Assembly (NCBI GenBank): GCA_937136425.1
Contig: CAKZON010000037.1
Span: 113,357-177,356 of the forward strand
Direction: 5' to 3'
Source: an uncultured Crocinitomix sp.
GTDB taxonomy: Bacteria > Bacteroidota > Bacteroidia > Flavobacteriales_D > Crocinitomicaceae
DNA length: 64,000 nt
In this document: piece after piece, positions 26,019 through 34,481 of the stretch
How positions within the stretch are numbered: the first letter of the stretch is position 1
Layout of the letters: each line of letters starts with the position of its first letter
Position numbers and translations under genes: made by a program
The notes under the pieces: model-generated
Told to the model about the DNA's origin: nothing
Seen by the model: the letters and a program-made list of their open reading frames with translations, nothing else
Databases searched by the model: none

Positions 26019-26750
26019 ATGAAGGTATTAGACTATTTTAGAGAAGAGGATCACCGCAAAGCGCTATATGCGTCTTTAGTATTTATTATGCTCATGATTT
26101 TGTTTTTTCTATTGGTGAGTTTGGAAGAACCAGATCCACCAATTGAGCCAGAGGTAATTGAAATGGAGTTACCAGATGTCGAAATTGAGCAAGGTTCTCA
26201 AGCTGCTGGAGGTAATGATAATAGTGAAGCACCTGGAGATCCTAATCCAAGTGATCAAGTTCAAGAGTCAACTCAGGATGTGGCACAACAAACGGAAGAG
26301 TCAACTTATGTTCCTAGTGGTAATGGAAACTCTCAAACTGATAATACTGCAGAGAGTGAGCCACAACCAGATGAAACTTTTGGTTTTCCAGGAGGAGGAA
26401 GTGGATCAGGTAATGGAAATGGAACTGCATTTGGTAATGGAGACGGAGTAGGAGGTAACGGAAATGGAAATTCTCAAGGAGACGGGAACTATAATCCAGA
26501 CAGAAAAGTAACTACACGACCTTCATTTAATGCAAATGCACAAGAAGAAGGAATTGTTGCACTAGACATTTGGGTTGATGCAAATGGAAATGTGATCAAA
26601 ACACGTTTTAACGAATCAAAATCAACTACTGGAAATCAATACTTAATTCGATTAGCTGAAAAAGCGGCTAAAACAATGAAGTATAATAAAAAGCCAGGTG
26701 TTCCTTCTGAGAAAGTAGGGTATCAAAGATTTGAGTTTATAAAATCATAA
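26019..26750 (+). CDS. tonB: TonB-like energy transducer
   Basis: A 243-residue protein with an N-terminal cytoplasmic stretch, a transmembrane helix (about 20-38, ALYASLVFIMLMILFFLLV), then an acidic and Gly/Asn/Gln-rich linker (about 40-165). This linker replaces the usual Pro/Lys-rich spacer. The C-terminal TonB domain (about 166-243) has GIVALDIWVDANGNVIKTRF. It is preceded by AGAAAGGAGAGCGGA, one of the few real Shine-Dalgarno-like sequences in the window. It forms an operon with exbB and exbD. The gene ends at the first base of the folC start codon (TAATG). Confidence 0.86.
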   Translation: MKVLDYFREEDHRKALYASLVFIMLMILFFLLVSLEEPDPPIEPEVIEMELPDVEIEQGSQAAGGNDNSEAPGDPNPSDQVQESTQDVAQQTEESTYVPSGNGNSQTDNTAESEPQPDETFGFPGGGSGSGNGNGTAFGNGDGVGGNGNGNSQGDGNYNPDRKVTTRPSFNANAQEEGIVALDIWVDANGNVIKTRFNESKSTTGNQYLIRLAEKAAKTMKYNKKPGVPSEKVGYQRFEFIKS

Positions 26751-27967
26751 TGACTTATCAAGAAATAGTCAATTGGTTATTTCAACAAATTCCAAATTAT
26801 CAGAAACAAGGTGGTTCTGCGTATAAGCCTGGCTTAGATGGAGTTCTAACATTGTTGGAGAAAACCAATAATCCGTTTAGTGAACTAAAAACCATTCATA
26901 TTGCTGGAACCAATGGCAAAGGCTCTGTTTCGCACATCTTATCAGCCATTTTACAGGCGCACGGTTATAAAGTAGGCCTGTTTACTAGTCCGCATATTAA
27001 AGACTTTCGTGAGCGCATTAAAATCAATGGGGAGCCGATAGATGCCAATTTTGTAGTTGACTATTTTAATAGAAACAAAGGCGTGATTGAGGAATTGGGC
27101 GCTTCCTTTTTCGAAATAACTACAGCGTTGGCTTTTGAAGCCTTTTCATACAAAAACTGTGATATCTCTATAATAGAAACTGGATTGGGCGGTAGATTAG
27201 ATTCTACTAACGTTATTCACCCTGAAATTTCGGTTATTACGAACATTGGAATGGATCATGTTGCATTTCTTGGAAATACGCTTGAAAAAATAGCAGGTGA
27301 GAAAGCAGGAATAATTAAAGACAAGGTTCCGGTTGTAATTGGAGACTGTTTAGAAGAATTATATCCTGTATTTAAAACAATTGCTAATGAAAAGGCTAGC
27401 CCAATTCATTTTGCGCATGCAGGGGGCGAATTACTATTCTATAATACAGATTTGTTAGGATCGTTCCAGCAAAGAAATATCCATACGGCAATTGCAGTCG
27501 CAAAGGTATTGAGTAAAATATGGTCGCTTGATGATAAATTGATTGAATTAAGCCTTAAAAATGTAATTGGGCGTTCAGGTTTTATGGGGCGAATGCAACA
27601 AATATCAGAGCAACCAAGAATAATAGTTGATGCGGCACATAATAAAGAGGGGATAGAAGGATTGTTAAAGGAGGTGCAAAAATTGGATTATGAACACTTG
27701 AGAATTGTATACGGTGCGTCAAATGATAAAGATTGGCAATCGATTTTGGCAAATTTTTCTTCTAAACACAGTTATTATTTTACAACATTTGATTCAAAAC
27801 GATCCATAACAAGAGGTGATTTTGAAAAAGAGCTAAAAAAAATAGAATTAAATCACGAAATTTTTGAAAATCCTTCGGCGGCTCTAAACAAATGCAAATC
27901 AGATGCTCAAACGAATGATTTGATCCTAGTTTGCGGAAGTTTCTATCTAATGGAAAAAATAATTTAA
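26750..27967 (+). CDS. folC: Folylpolyglutamate synthase / dihydrofolate synthase
   Basis: ATP-dependent addition of glutamate to (dihydro)folate or dihydropteroate. The P-loop is HIAGTNGKGSVSH (about residues 50-62), followed by FTSPHIKDFRERI. The ETGLGGRLDSTNVI and ITNIGMDHVAFLG stretches carry folate and magnesium ligands. The C-terminal Mur-ligase-like domain has IIVDAAHNKEG. It is 405 residues long. It overlaps the tonB stop by one base, hence is translationally coupled to the ExbBD-TonB operon although functionally unrelated. A tRNA-Val gene follows under its own promoter. Confidence 0.93.
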   Translation: MTYQEIVNWLFQQIPNYQKQGGSAYKPGLDGVLTLLEKTNNPFSELKTIHIAGTNGKGSVSHILSAILQAHGYKVGLFTSPHIKDFRERIKINGEPIDANFVVDYFNRNKGVIEELGASFFEITTALAFEAFSYKNCDISIIETGLGGRLDSTNVIHPEISVITNIGMDHVAFLGNTLEKIAGEKAGIIKDKVPVVIGDCLEELYPVFKTIANEKASPIHFAHAGGELLFYNTDLLGSFQQRNIHTAIAVAKVLSKIWSLDDKLIELSLKNVIGRSGFMGRMQQISEQPRIIVDAAHNKEGIEGLLKEVQKLDYEHLRIVYGASNDKDWQSILANFSSKHSYYFTTFDSKRSITRGDFEKELKKIELNHEIFENPSAALNKCKSDAQTNDLILVCGSFYLMEKII

Positions 27968-27986
27968 ATTTTTTTGCAAAAAAGCA

Positions 27987-28016
27987 TTGTTTTAAAATAA
28001 AAGCTACTTATATTTG
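27987..28016 (+). promoter_or_regulatory. Promoter of tRNA-Val
   Basis: TTG (27987-27989), 19 bases, TATATTTG (28009-28016): an exact match to the Bacteroidota consensus in both boxes and spacing. The start site is expected near 28023, about 35 bases before the tRNA. Confidence 0.75.
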
Positions 28017-28057
28017 CACCCGCATTGAGGATGCAGCGGCACCTTAAAAATGTTATC

Positions 28058-28132
28058 GGGCAATTAGCTCAGTTGGTTCAGAGCATCTGGTTTACACCCA
28101 GAGGGTCGGGGGTTCGAATCCCTCATTGCCCA
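28058..28132 (+). tRNA. tRNA-Val (anticodon TAC)
   Basis: All cloverleaf arms are visible. The acceptor stem is GGGCAAT/ATTGCCC and the D-arm GCTC...GAGC. The anticodon stem-loop is TCTGG-TTTACAC-CCAGA, with anticodon TAC. The T-arm contains GGTTCGAATCC. The discriminator base is A, and the 3' CCA is not encoded (CAA follows). Confidence 0.96.
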
Positions 28133-28136
28133 CAAA

Positions 28137-28169
28137 AAAAAGTCAAGCAGTTTTGCTTGACTTTTTTTT
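28137..28169 (+). terminator. Terminator of tRNA-Val
   Basis: The stem AAGTCAAGC / GCTTGACTT with a six-base loop is flanked by an A-run and an eight-base T-run, directly after the tRNA. Confidence 0.9.
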
Positions 28170-28281
28170 GTTTTAAACTTTGGTAGATTATTTTTAACAA
28201 GATCGGATATAAGGCCATAAAACTGCACCTGTCCTTATTGTTATATAGGCATGAATAATTGTTTAAATACAATGTACGCGG

Positions 28282-28312
28282 AGTCGCAACCTTAAAATCT
28301 AAGGTTGCGACT
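28282..28312. repeat. Perfect 13-bp inverted repeat with 5-base loop
   Basis: AGTCGCAACCTTA (28282-28294) and TAAGGTTGCGACT (28300-28312) pair perfectly. The stem is GC-richer than its surroundings. No T-run follows on the minus strand and only a weak one follows on plus (ATTCTTTT). It lies 34 bases past the end of the minus-strand oxoamine-synthase operon. It may be its transcript-end stabiliser or an atypical terminator. Confidence 0.6.
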
Positions 28313-28345
28313 ATTCTTTTATTGATCTATTATTTTTAAAATAAA

Positions 28346-28597
28346 TTAACCAGTTGGGTTTAAAGGTGGCATATCGTATAATTCTACGATTTTTATATTA
28401 ACAACTGGATCAACCCCTGTTGTCCTAAACTTTGAGATATCATATGTGGTTTCAACAAAAAATCCATAGATTTTATATAGGGATATCAAATAGAGATCTC
28501 CACATATTCGTCTCGTTAAAAATGATCCATCCTTTTCAACTAACTGTATTTTCGATTTTAAATTAAATAGACAAAACTCTTCTTTCGTTAGTTCCAT
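28346..28597 (-). CDS. Small protein coupled to the oxoamine synthase gene
   Basis: An 83-residue protein of unknown family, without signal peptide. It starts with an amphipathic, charged helix (MELTKEEFCLFNLKSKIQLV) and continues with beta-like segments (RICGDLYLISLYKIYGFFVET, VVNIKIVELYD). Its ATG lies inside the last 35 bases of the preceding 823-residue gene in another frame, so it is very probably translationally coupled and functionally tied to that enzyme. The size suggests a small partner or carrier-like protein, but no phosphopantetheine DSL motif is present. It may be wrongly called, but the overlap and clean ATG support it. Confidence 0.6.
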   Translation of the reverse strand: MELTKEEFCLFNLKSKIQLVEKDGSFLTRRICGDLYLISLYKIYGFFVETTYDISKFRTTGVDPVVNIKIVELYDMPPLNPTG

Positions 28598-31034
28598 TTG
28601 TTGTTTTTTTATCCGTTGTCATAATTGCTAATGCTTCCATTTTAAAATTATCTTTTATTTGTGTATATGCGCAAGATTTAATCTCCGTAGCGCCAAAATG
28701 TTTCTTTTCTATACCAGACGTATATCCTAAAGCAATGTTCTTTTTCGATAATGCTCTTCCTCGAAATATTACTTTGGCTAAAAGTTGCCTATATGAGAAG
28801 TCAGTGCTGTTAAATTCGTAATCAATACCGGCAATAACAGCTGAATAATCATTGTTTCCTTTGTAGCAAAATGCCATAGCGACTGGTTTGTTGTTTAATC
28901 TGTCATCATATTCTTTCCGTAAATTAAGTGATAAGACTTCCCAGTTTTCATTTAATGCCATGTTTTTGAAAAGTTTGAATGGTAGTGTGAATGTGCTAAT
29001 GGTTAAACTCTTTTGTTGGATATTCAAATAAAGTTCATAAAAATGATTGAGTTCTTCTATACTTGGTTTCTCAATGATGTTTAAATCATACTTATGTTCA
29101 TGTTTTGTAATAAACTTGCGGTAGTGTCTTTTTGAATTTTTTGTTAAGTTTTTATAGAATTCTGTTTCACTTTTCCAATTAACGTTTTCCACTTTGTAGT
29201 TATCAGGAACAGACATTTTGAAAAAACCATTGTCCATCATGACACTATCAATAACAGAATCAGTAGCATCCATGTCGCGAATCATTGTAGTGGAGATATT
29301 TTCTCTAATTTGAATTTTAGAGATTTTTGCAAATAGTATTTCTAATGCTTCTTTTATAAAAGAACTGTCCCTATCTATGTATAAATGGTTTCCTTCGGTT
29401 AATTGTGAACCAACTAGTAGAGTCTTTGATGACATGAAATAAGGGTTGTCAAATCGTTTGTTTTCAATTTCCCTAGACACGTCTTTATTTGCTAAAAGAT
29501 CATCTTTAGAAATTGAGGAGGTCAAAAAGGTTCCTAGTATCGGTTTTTGATTATCATCTTTAATTATCAAGTAGTCAAATCCCCAATTTTCAAATTTTGC
29601 TTCATTATTACTAAATGACTCTTCTAAAACAGTTAATGCGTTCCAATCAAACGCCCCATTTTGTCCAAGAATACTATTCCAAATAATTGGGTCAACATGG
29701 TGAATTGTTCGATAATGCTCTATTGTTAATTTTGATTGCTTAATAAAGGAGTCAACTTTGTTATCTGTTTCTCGTATGAGAGGTGATTTTATCTTAAATG
29801 CTTTATATATTGTGTCAAGGTTGACATTTTCTTCAATCAGTGTAGACTTAAAGTTTTTTGCCATGGCTTGAATCATTTCATCAATCTGTTTAAATGTATG
29901 TAAACGAGTAATTGTGAATCGAACCCCCGTGTTTTTTATTGGAACTGCGGGGAATATCCCTATATTTAGAAAGAATCCATCTTTTTTCATTTTGTTGATG
30001 ATACTGTAAGCAACTTTTGGTAGACTAACAGCTATAAAAAATATAGGGGAGAATGAATTGGAAAGATTTGGCAATCCATGTTTTTTTAACATCATATCTG
30101 CATATTTAATATTTTCTTGAAGATCTTCTTGCATAATGGTAATTTCGTCAGAGAGATGTATGTCTGCAGTGGCATTTGCGGCTCCTAACGCAGCGGGCTG
30201 CATTGGTCCTGAAGTGATTAATGGCCCGCCTACATTTTTCACTAATTGTGCAGTTTTTCGATCGTGAAATATTAGTGCTCCTCCTCCAGATGCAAACGCT
30301 TTATTTAAGGATGTAGCAACGACCATTCTTTTATGAATAGAATGCTCTGATAAAACAAAACCTCTTCCGTTTTTTCCAAAGCAACTCATTGCGTGAGCGT
30401 CATCCACGTAGAAATGAAATTCAGGATATTTATCTAGTAGTTTGTGTATTTCATCTATCGGTGTTGTGTCTCCGTACATAGAGTAGATGCCATCTGCCAT
30501 GTACCAAATTTTTTCATATTTGTTTCTTAACTCTATAATTCGTTTTTCCAATAAATCAATTCTATTATGTCTAAGCAACTCAACGCGGGTTCCTTTTGAT
30601 TTTACTAACCCTGTTGCTGTTTGGACTGAATTATGAACTTGGTGGTCAAGTATGACTACGTCTTCTGCTGAAACTAATACTGGTATTGCTGCAATGTGTC
30701 CTAAGGTTGTAGTTGGAGCGACAATAGTGGGGGCATCAAATATTTTTTCTAATTTTTCTTCAAGGCTTTTATAATAAATTGGTGAAAGGTAGGCTCTTGA
30801 AGATGAAAATTGAGTGCCATAGTTGTCTATAGCATTCTTAGCGGCTTCTTTTATTTTAGTATTGAATTCAAGTCCGAGGTAGCTACATGATCCAAAATGT
30901 ACCGTTGGTTTGCCGTTAACGGTAATAATATTCTCTTCTAACTTAGTGTCTTCTGTATGCAAATGTGCTATGCAATTTAAACGTGCGTGATTGGCTATTT
31001 CATTGACTGTTTCAATAATATTTTTGTGACTCAT
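28563..31034 (-). CDS. Alpha-oxoamine synthase fused to a GNAT/FemAB-like acyltransferase
   Basis: An 823-residue fusion. Residues 1-400 are a PLP-dependent alpha-oxoamine synthase of the BioF/KBL/SPT/CqsA type. The evidence is SCSYLGLEF, the STAR-like QFSSSRAYL, FYVDDAHAMSCFGKNGRG and the PLP lysine K245 in TSLNKAFASGGG. This class condenses an amino acid with an acyl-thioester to give an amino ketone. Residues about 430-823 have no PLP features and resemble GNAT/FemAB acyltransferases (KNSKRHYRKFI, KPVAMAFCYKG, ALGYTSGIEKKHFGA). One polypeptide could therefore make an amino ketone and then acylate it. Possible products are a sphinganine- or capnine-type lipid or an alpha-hydroxyketone signal; the sequence cannot decide. 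There is no biotin operon nearby. It is divergent from a STAS-like/kinase/regulator set. Confidence 0.82.
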   Translation of the reverse strand: MSHKNIIETVNEIANHARLNCIAHLHTEDTKLEENIITVNGKPTVHFGSCSYLGLEFNTKIKEAAKNAIDNYGTQFSSSRAYLSPIYYKSLEEKLEKIFDAPTIVAPTTTLGHIAAIPVLVSAEDVVILDHQVHNSVQTATGLVKSKGTRVELLRHNRIDLLEKRIIELRNKYEKIWYMADGIYSMYGDTTPIDEIHKLLDKYPEFHFYVDDAHAMSCFGKNGRGFVLSEHSIHKRMVVATSLNKAFASGGGALIFHDRKTAQLVKNVGGPLITSGPMQPAALGAANATADIHLSDEITIMQEDLQENIKYADMMLKKHGLPNLSNSFSPIFFIAVSLPKVAYSIINKMKKDGFFLNIGIFPAVPIKNTGVRFTITRLHTFKQIDEMIQAMAKNFKSTLIEENVNLDTIYKAFKIKSPLIRETDNKVDSFIKQSKLTIEHYRTIHHVDPIIWNSILGQNGAFDWNALTVLEESFSNNEAKFENWGFDYLIIKDDNQKPILGTFLTSSISKDDLLANKDVSREIENKRFDNPYFMSSKTLLVGSQLTEGNHLYIDRDSSFIKEALEILFAKISKIQIRENISTTMIRDMDATDSVIDSVMMDNGFFKMSVPDNYKVENVNWKSETEFYKNLTKNSKRHYRKFITKHEHKYDLNIIEKPSIEELNHFYELYLNIQQKSLTISTFTLPFKLFKNMALNENWEVLSLNLRKEYDDRLNNKPVAMAFCYKGNNDYSAVIAGIDYEFNSTDFSYRQLLAKVIFRGRALSKKNIALGYTSGIEKKHFGATEIKSCAYTQIKDNFKMEALAIMTTDKKTTNGTNERRVLSI

Positions 31035-31240
31035 AATAATTTAGTTAGTTTGTAATTCGAGACAAAATTCAGCCTAATAGTTTTTATAAACAACCTATTA
31101 AACACTGAATAAGGATATTTATAAGTAAAAACACCTAGTATTAAAAGCGTAAGTATTTAGTCGTATTTGTTTTTATTATAATTCTCAATTTTTTGTGAGA
31201 AATATTTAAATTTTCGTACATTTAAAACAAATACAAGTCA

Positions 31241-31630
31241 ATGGAGAATTTTTTATACGAAACTGACGATTATAGGTTTAAATTTGAGGATGGTATATTT
31301 TATATGACCTATAAAACAGGACCTATCACTCTTTCTGTGGCTAAAGAAATTGTAAGTAAACGTCGTGAATTAATGAAAGGAGAAGATATTTGGGCTCTTA
31401 TTGATGATGCAAATTTACGAAGTATTGATAGAGATGCACGGGATTATTTATCGTCAGATGAAGGTATATATGGAATTCGTGCGGGAGCATTACTAATAAG
31501 TTCACCTTTTGCTAAACATTTAGCAAAATTTTTTCTCATGATAACAGTCAATAAACCAAAAATTCCAACAAAGGTGTTTTCAAAAAGAGATGAGGCACTC
31601 CAGTGGTTAAAAGAGCTTAAGGAATCATAA
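31241..31630 (+). CDS. STAS/SpoIIAA-like small protein
   Basis: A 129-residue cytosolic protein. The alternating strands and helices (GIFYMTYKTGPITLSVAKEIVSKRRELM, IWALIDDANLRSIDRDARDYL, GALLISSPFAKHLAKFFL, TKVFSKRDEALQWL) match the SpoIIAA/STAS-like fold. Bacteroidota have many such proteins of 120-130 residues near PAS histidine kinases. The D-x-R-D-ARDYLSS element is typical of them. Function is unknown; a role as a regulator or switch of the neighbouring kinase is inference. The gene is divergent from the oxoamine synthase, with 206 bases between the starts. Confidence 0.72.
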   Translation: MENFLYETDDYRFKFEDGIFYMTYKTGPITLSVAKEIVSKRRELMKGEDIWALIDDANLRSIDRDARDYLSSDEGIYGIRAGALLISSPFAKHLAKFFLMITVNKPKIPTKVFSKRDEALQWLKELKES

Positions 31631-31985
31631 TTGTTTTAAATGAAGAAGATTTCTTTATTAATAAAAAGTTGATTTCAATTTGGAATCAATTTACTCATTT
31701 CTATTTTCAATACGAATTATCTAGCTTAGGACGGATAATTAAAATTCAGAAATAAATTTGTTTATCTTTATAGGTGAAGTTATTATTACTTCTTAGGGCA
31801 AGTATTGCATCTAGATTAAAGAAAAGTCAATTAATGTTTAATTGGTCTGTCTTTAGTTTTACTATTTATTATGCTCTCATAGTTTTATTGATGAATAAAT
31901 CGGGAATTTATACCCGTAAATTATATAGAAAACGAGATAATTTTGTTTCTTTGTGAAACCCTACTCGTTTAAAAGAAGATTTTCT
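31631..31985. other. Intergenic region of about 355 bases
   Basis: It is very AT-rich and contains two -7-like boxes, TAAATTTG at 31753-31760 and TAATTTTG at 31938-31945. A 60-codon GTG-started frame at 31774-31956 follows the first box (hydrophobic MKLLLLLRAS start, one possible membrane helix). It is not convincing as a gene. Otherwise I see nothing. Confidence 0.5.
31938..31945 (+). promoter_or_regulatory. Probable -7 promoter box of the PAS kinase
   Basis: TAATTTTG matches TAnnTTTG and sits 40 bases before ATG 31986, which supports that start over the in-frame GTG at 31953. No strong -33 box is visible. Confidence 0.5.
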
Positions 31986-33161
31986 ATGGAAAAATCGCAA
32001 ATTGACGAAATAAGTGACCTTTTACTTTCCTATTCTGCAGGAGAATATCACGTTAAGGGTGAGATTTCTGAAAATTTTGACGACATAGATATGATTATTT
32101 CTGGCATTAACATGCTGGGAGAAGAATTACGTTCGACAAACGTGTCGAAAGAATACTTTAGTAGTATTTTTAATACGGTTACTGATTTAGTAATGATTGT
32201 TGATGAGAGTGGAAGCTTGATTGATGTTAACTTGGCTGTTATAAATTTGCTTGGGTTTACAGAGGAAGAGTTGTTGAGCCATTCGGTTTTGAACCTGCTT
32301 GCAGATTCTAAATCCTCTCTTTTTAAGAGGATAAAAAGGAACCTAAAGAGGAGTGTTGAAAACAATTACGTTATTGAGTCTGAATTGATAACTAAGAGTA
32401 AGAAAATTGTTTTTGGATTATTTACTTGCTCAAACATATTTGATCGTAACGGTAAATTTAACGGTTATTTGATCAGTGTTAAAGATATAACGGCACAAAA
32501 AGAAAATGAAAAGTTGATACTGAAAACGATCATATCAACACAAGGAGCCGAGCAAAGAAGAGTAGCAGATGATTTGCATGATTCACTGGGGCAAGAACTG
32601 TCCATGGCGCAATTAATGTTATCAAACTTTAGCAGGTTTGAAGTTGCTGATAAAGAGTACTATAATTTATTAGAATTGTGTAATGAAATTTTAGAAAACT
32701 CGATTAAACATTTGCGTGAAATTTGCTTTGATTTGATGCCAAATGTTTTAGTAAAAGGAGGGCTTGAAAAGGCGATAGAAACTCTTGTTGGTAAGTTAGA
32801 GAGTGCAGATAAAATTGAAATTGATTTTGTTAATACAGAAAATTTTCCTAGATTATTTTCTGAATTGGAAATCGTTATTTATAGAATCATTCAGGAATTT
32901 ATAAATAACATGATTAAACATTCAACAGCTAACAAGTTAAATATTCATCTTATTGAGCATGATAATAAGGTGGAGATAACATTGTCAGAGAATGGGCAAG
33001 GCTTTAATATGGCTAAGTTAGATAATGTTGGAGATAATAGAGGAATTAGTAATATAAGAACCAAAGTATTGGCTTATAACGGCGAATATAAATTGAATAG
33101 TGAGCCCGGAAAAGGAACGGAACTCTGGGTAGAATTTCCCAAAAAAGAAAAAGATGAATAA
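31986..33161 (+). CDS. Cytosolic PAS sensor histidine kinase, NarX/HPK7 type
   Basis: A 391-residue kinase without transmembrane helices. The N-terminus (about 1-55) is a HAMP-like helix pair ending in IISGINMLGEELR. A PAS domain follows (about 60-175; DLVMIVDESGSLIDVN, LLGFTEEELLSHS, GYLISVKDITAQKENE). The HisKA_3 box has H198 in EQRRVADDLHDSLGQE, and the HATPase_c domain has the N-box EFINNMIKHS and G-boxes NGQGFNM and NRGISNIRTKV. The frame is open to GTG 31953, but ATG 31986 fits the promoter and the family. It overlaps the regulator gene by 8 bases. The STAS-like gene upstream and this pair are probably one functional set. Confidence 0.9.
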   Translation: MEKSQIDEISDLLLSYSAGEYHVKGEISENFDDIDMIISGINMLGEELRSTNVSKEYFSSIFNTVTDLVMIVDESGSLIDVNLAVINLLGFTEEELLSHSVLNLLADSKSSLFKRIKRNLKRSVENNYVIESELITKSKKIVFGLFTCSNIFDRNGKFNGYLISVKDITAQKENEKLILKTIISTQGAEQRRVADDLHDSLGQELSMAQLMLSNFSRFEVADKEYYNLLELCNEILENSIKHLREICFDLMPNVLVKGGLEKAIETLVGKLESADKIEIDFVNTENFPRLFSELEIVIYRIIQEFINNMIKHSTANKLNIHLIEHDNKVEITLSENGQGFNMAKLDNVGDNRGISNIRTKVLAYNGEYKLNSEPGKGTELWVEFPKKEKDE

Positions 33162-33825
33162 AATAAAAATTTTAATTGCAGACGATCATAAATTGGTTCG
33201 AACTGGAATTAGGTATACTTTAAATGGAGGCGAAAATGCAAGCTTTATTGACCGCATTGATGAGGTCATGAATGGAAAGGAAGCTGTGGAAAGAGCTAAA
33301 ATTTTTACTTATGATATCATTTTGATGGATATTAATATGCCAGAAATGGATGGGATTAAGGCTACCGCCCAAATTATGAGGGAAAATTCTGACGCTAAAA
33401 TTATTGCACTTTCTATGCACAGTGATGATTACGAGATTCGTAGTATGATTAAAGCTGGTGCAAAAGGATATTTGTTAAAGAATACTGGATCTGAAGTTCT
33501 TGCTGAGGCAATTAAAACTGTTTTGGATGGAGGGAAGTATTACAGTAATGAAGTTGCATTAAAATTAATGGAGCCTTATGCTGGCGATTTGTCAACTGAA
33601 AAGAGAAGTTCTAGCAGAATTGACAAAAGGAAAATTTCACTTACAAGAAGAGAGTTGGAGGTTTTGAGGATGATTGCAAATGAATTAACCAATGAAGAAA
33701 TTGCCAAGAAATTCGAATTAAGTAAACGAACAATTGATTCTCACAGACAAAATATATTGAGTAAACTTCAAGTAAAAAACACTGCCGGTTTAATTAAATA
33801 TGCAATTCGTTTAGGATTAGTGTAA
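33154..33825 (+). CDS. LuxR/NarL-type response regulator
   Basis: A 223-residue regulator. The receiver domain has D10/D11 and phospho-acceptor D59 in IILMDINMPEMDG, and KGYLLKNT carries the conserved lysine. The LuxR-type helix-turn-helix is at about residues 155-215 (LTRRELEVLRMIANELTNEE, KRTIDSHRQNILSKL). It is translationally coupled to the PAS kinase through an 8-base overlap. Its closest relative in the window is the regulator at 16770-17447; both end in KNTAG-type helices. The target promoters are unknown; the oxoamine synthase gene is an obvious candidate. Confidence 0.92.
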   Translation: MNKIKILIADDHKLVRTGIRYTLNGGENASFIDRIDEVMNGKEAVERAKIFTYDIILMDINMPEMDGIKATAQIMRENSDAKIIALSMHSDDYEIRSMIKAGAKGYLLKNTGSEVLAEAIKTVLDGGKYYSNEVALKLMEPYAGDLSTEKRSSSRIDKRKISLTRRELEVLRMIANELTNEEIAKKFELSKRTIDSHRQNILSKLQVKNTAGLIKYAIRLGLV

Positions 33826-34040
33826 AATCAATCCTACTCATTGTTTCTACTACATAACTTTAACCTCGTAAGGTTTTAATTAAGTGTATTTTAGGTGTTA
33901 ATACTTATTTCTAACTTGTGTTTCACCGTTTTTCTACTGTTTTTTTTAAGCTTTAATAGCCTTACTTTGCCAAACCATTTCTTTCTAAGTGATAAGGACT
34001 AGTGCGAGGTGAAATGGATTTACTCCCATAACCACGAAAG

Positions 34041-34481
34041 TTGAAAAAAGCAATAGTCATTATCCAAAGCGAAAACGGAGAACATAAATCTTCCATCATT
34101 CGCACTATTAGTCAAATTCTTATAGGACTGAACGAAAAGACAATTATTAATGTTGGTGAATTAGGCTTGAGTGAGAATATTACGTCTATTGTTGAGATTG
34201 ACAAAATGAAAATTGGTATTGCGAGCCAAAATAACAGTTCGGATAATTCTTTAGATATGGTTTCTCATTTGAGTGATAGGGATTGTGACGTCATCTTAGG
34301 GGTGATTAAAAAAGATCCTAAAAACTTTGAGCAAATTGAAGATTTCGCTAGGAATAACGGATTTCAGGTTACTTCTCTTAAAAGTAATTGGTCGGAAAAA
34401 TTGGAGGTAAATTATTTAACTGAAGAACAAGTGACTTTGATCTTGCGAGAAGTTGAACGAATTAAAAATTTAAAAGACTAA
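34041..34481 (+). CDS. Hypothetical protein with P-loop-like start
   Basis: A 146-residue protein starting at a TTG; the only nearby in-frame ATG (34014) runs into a stop. It begins with a hydrophobic strand followed by SENGEHKSSII, which resembles a degenerate Walker A (no GKS/T). Further strands and helices follow (TIINVGELGL, KMKIGIASQ, CDVILGVIKKD), reminiscent of a small P-loop NTPase fold such as those that bind cofactor nucleotides. It converges on and overlaps moaA by 4 bases. A molybdenum-cofactor link would be speculative. The 215 bases upstream hold no clear promoter or known riboswitch. Confidence 0.6.
   Translation: MKKAIVIIQSENGEHKSSIIRTISQILIGLNEKTIINVGELGLSENITSIVEIDKMKIGIASQNNSSDNSLDMVSHLSDRDCDVILGVIKKDPKNFEQIEDFARNNGFQVTSLKSNWSEKLEVNYLTEEQVTLILREVERIKNLKD

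Noticed and set aside
31774..31956. 60-codon hydrophobic frame before the PAS kinase
   Set aside because: It starts at a GTG, overlaps the kinase promoter region, and shows no family pattern. A -7-like box precedes it, so it remains an unproven possibility.
34014..34031. ATG upstream of the P-loop-like gene as its start
   Set aside because: It is in frame but followed by a stop after five codons, so the TTG at 34041 is the best available start.
33826..34040. Possible riboswitch upstream of the P-loop-like gene
   Set aside because: I searched by eye for TPP, cobalamin, Moco, SAM and fluoride consensus elements and found none convincing.
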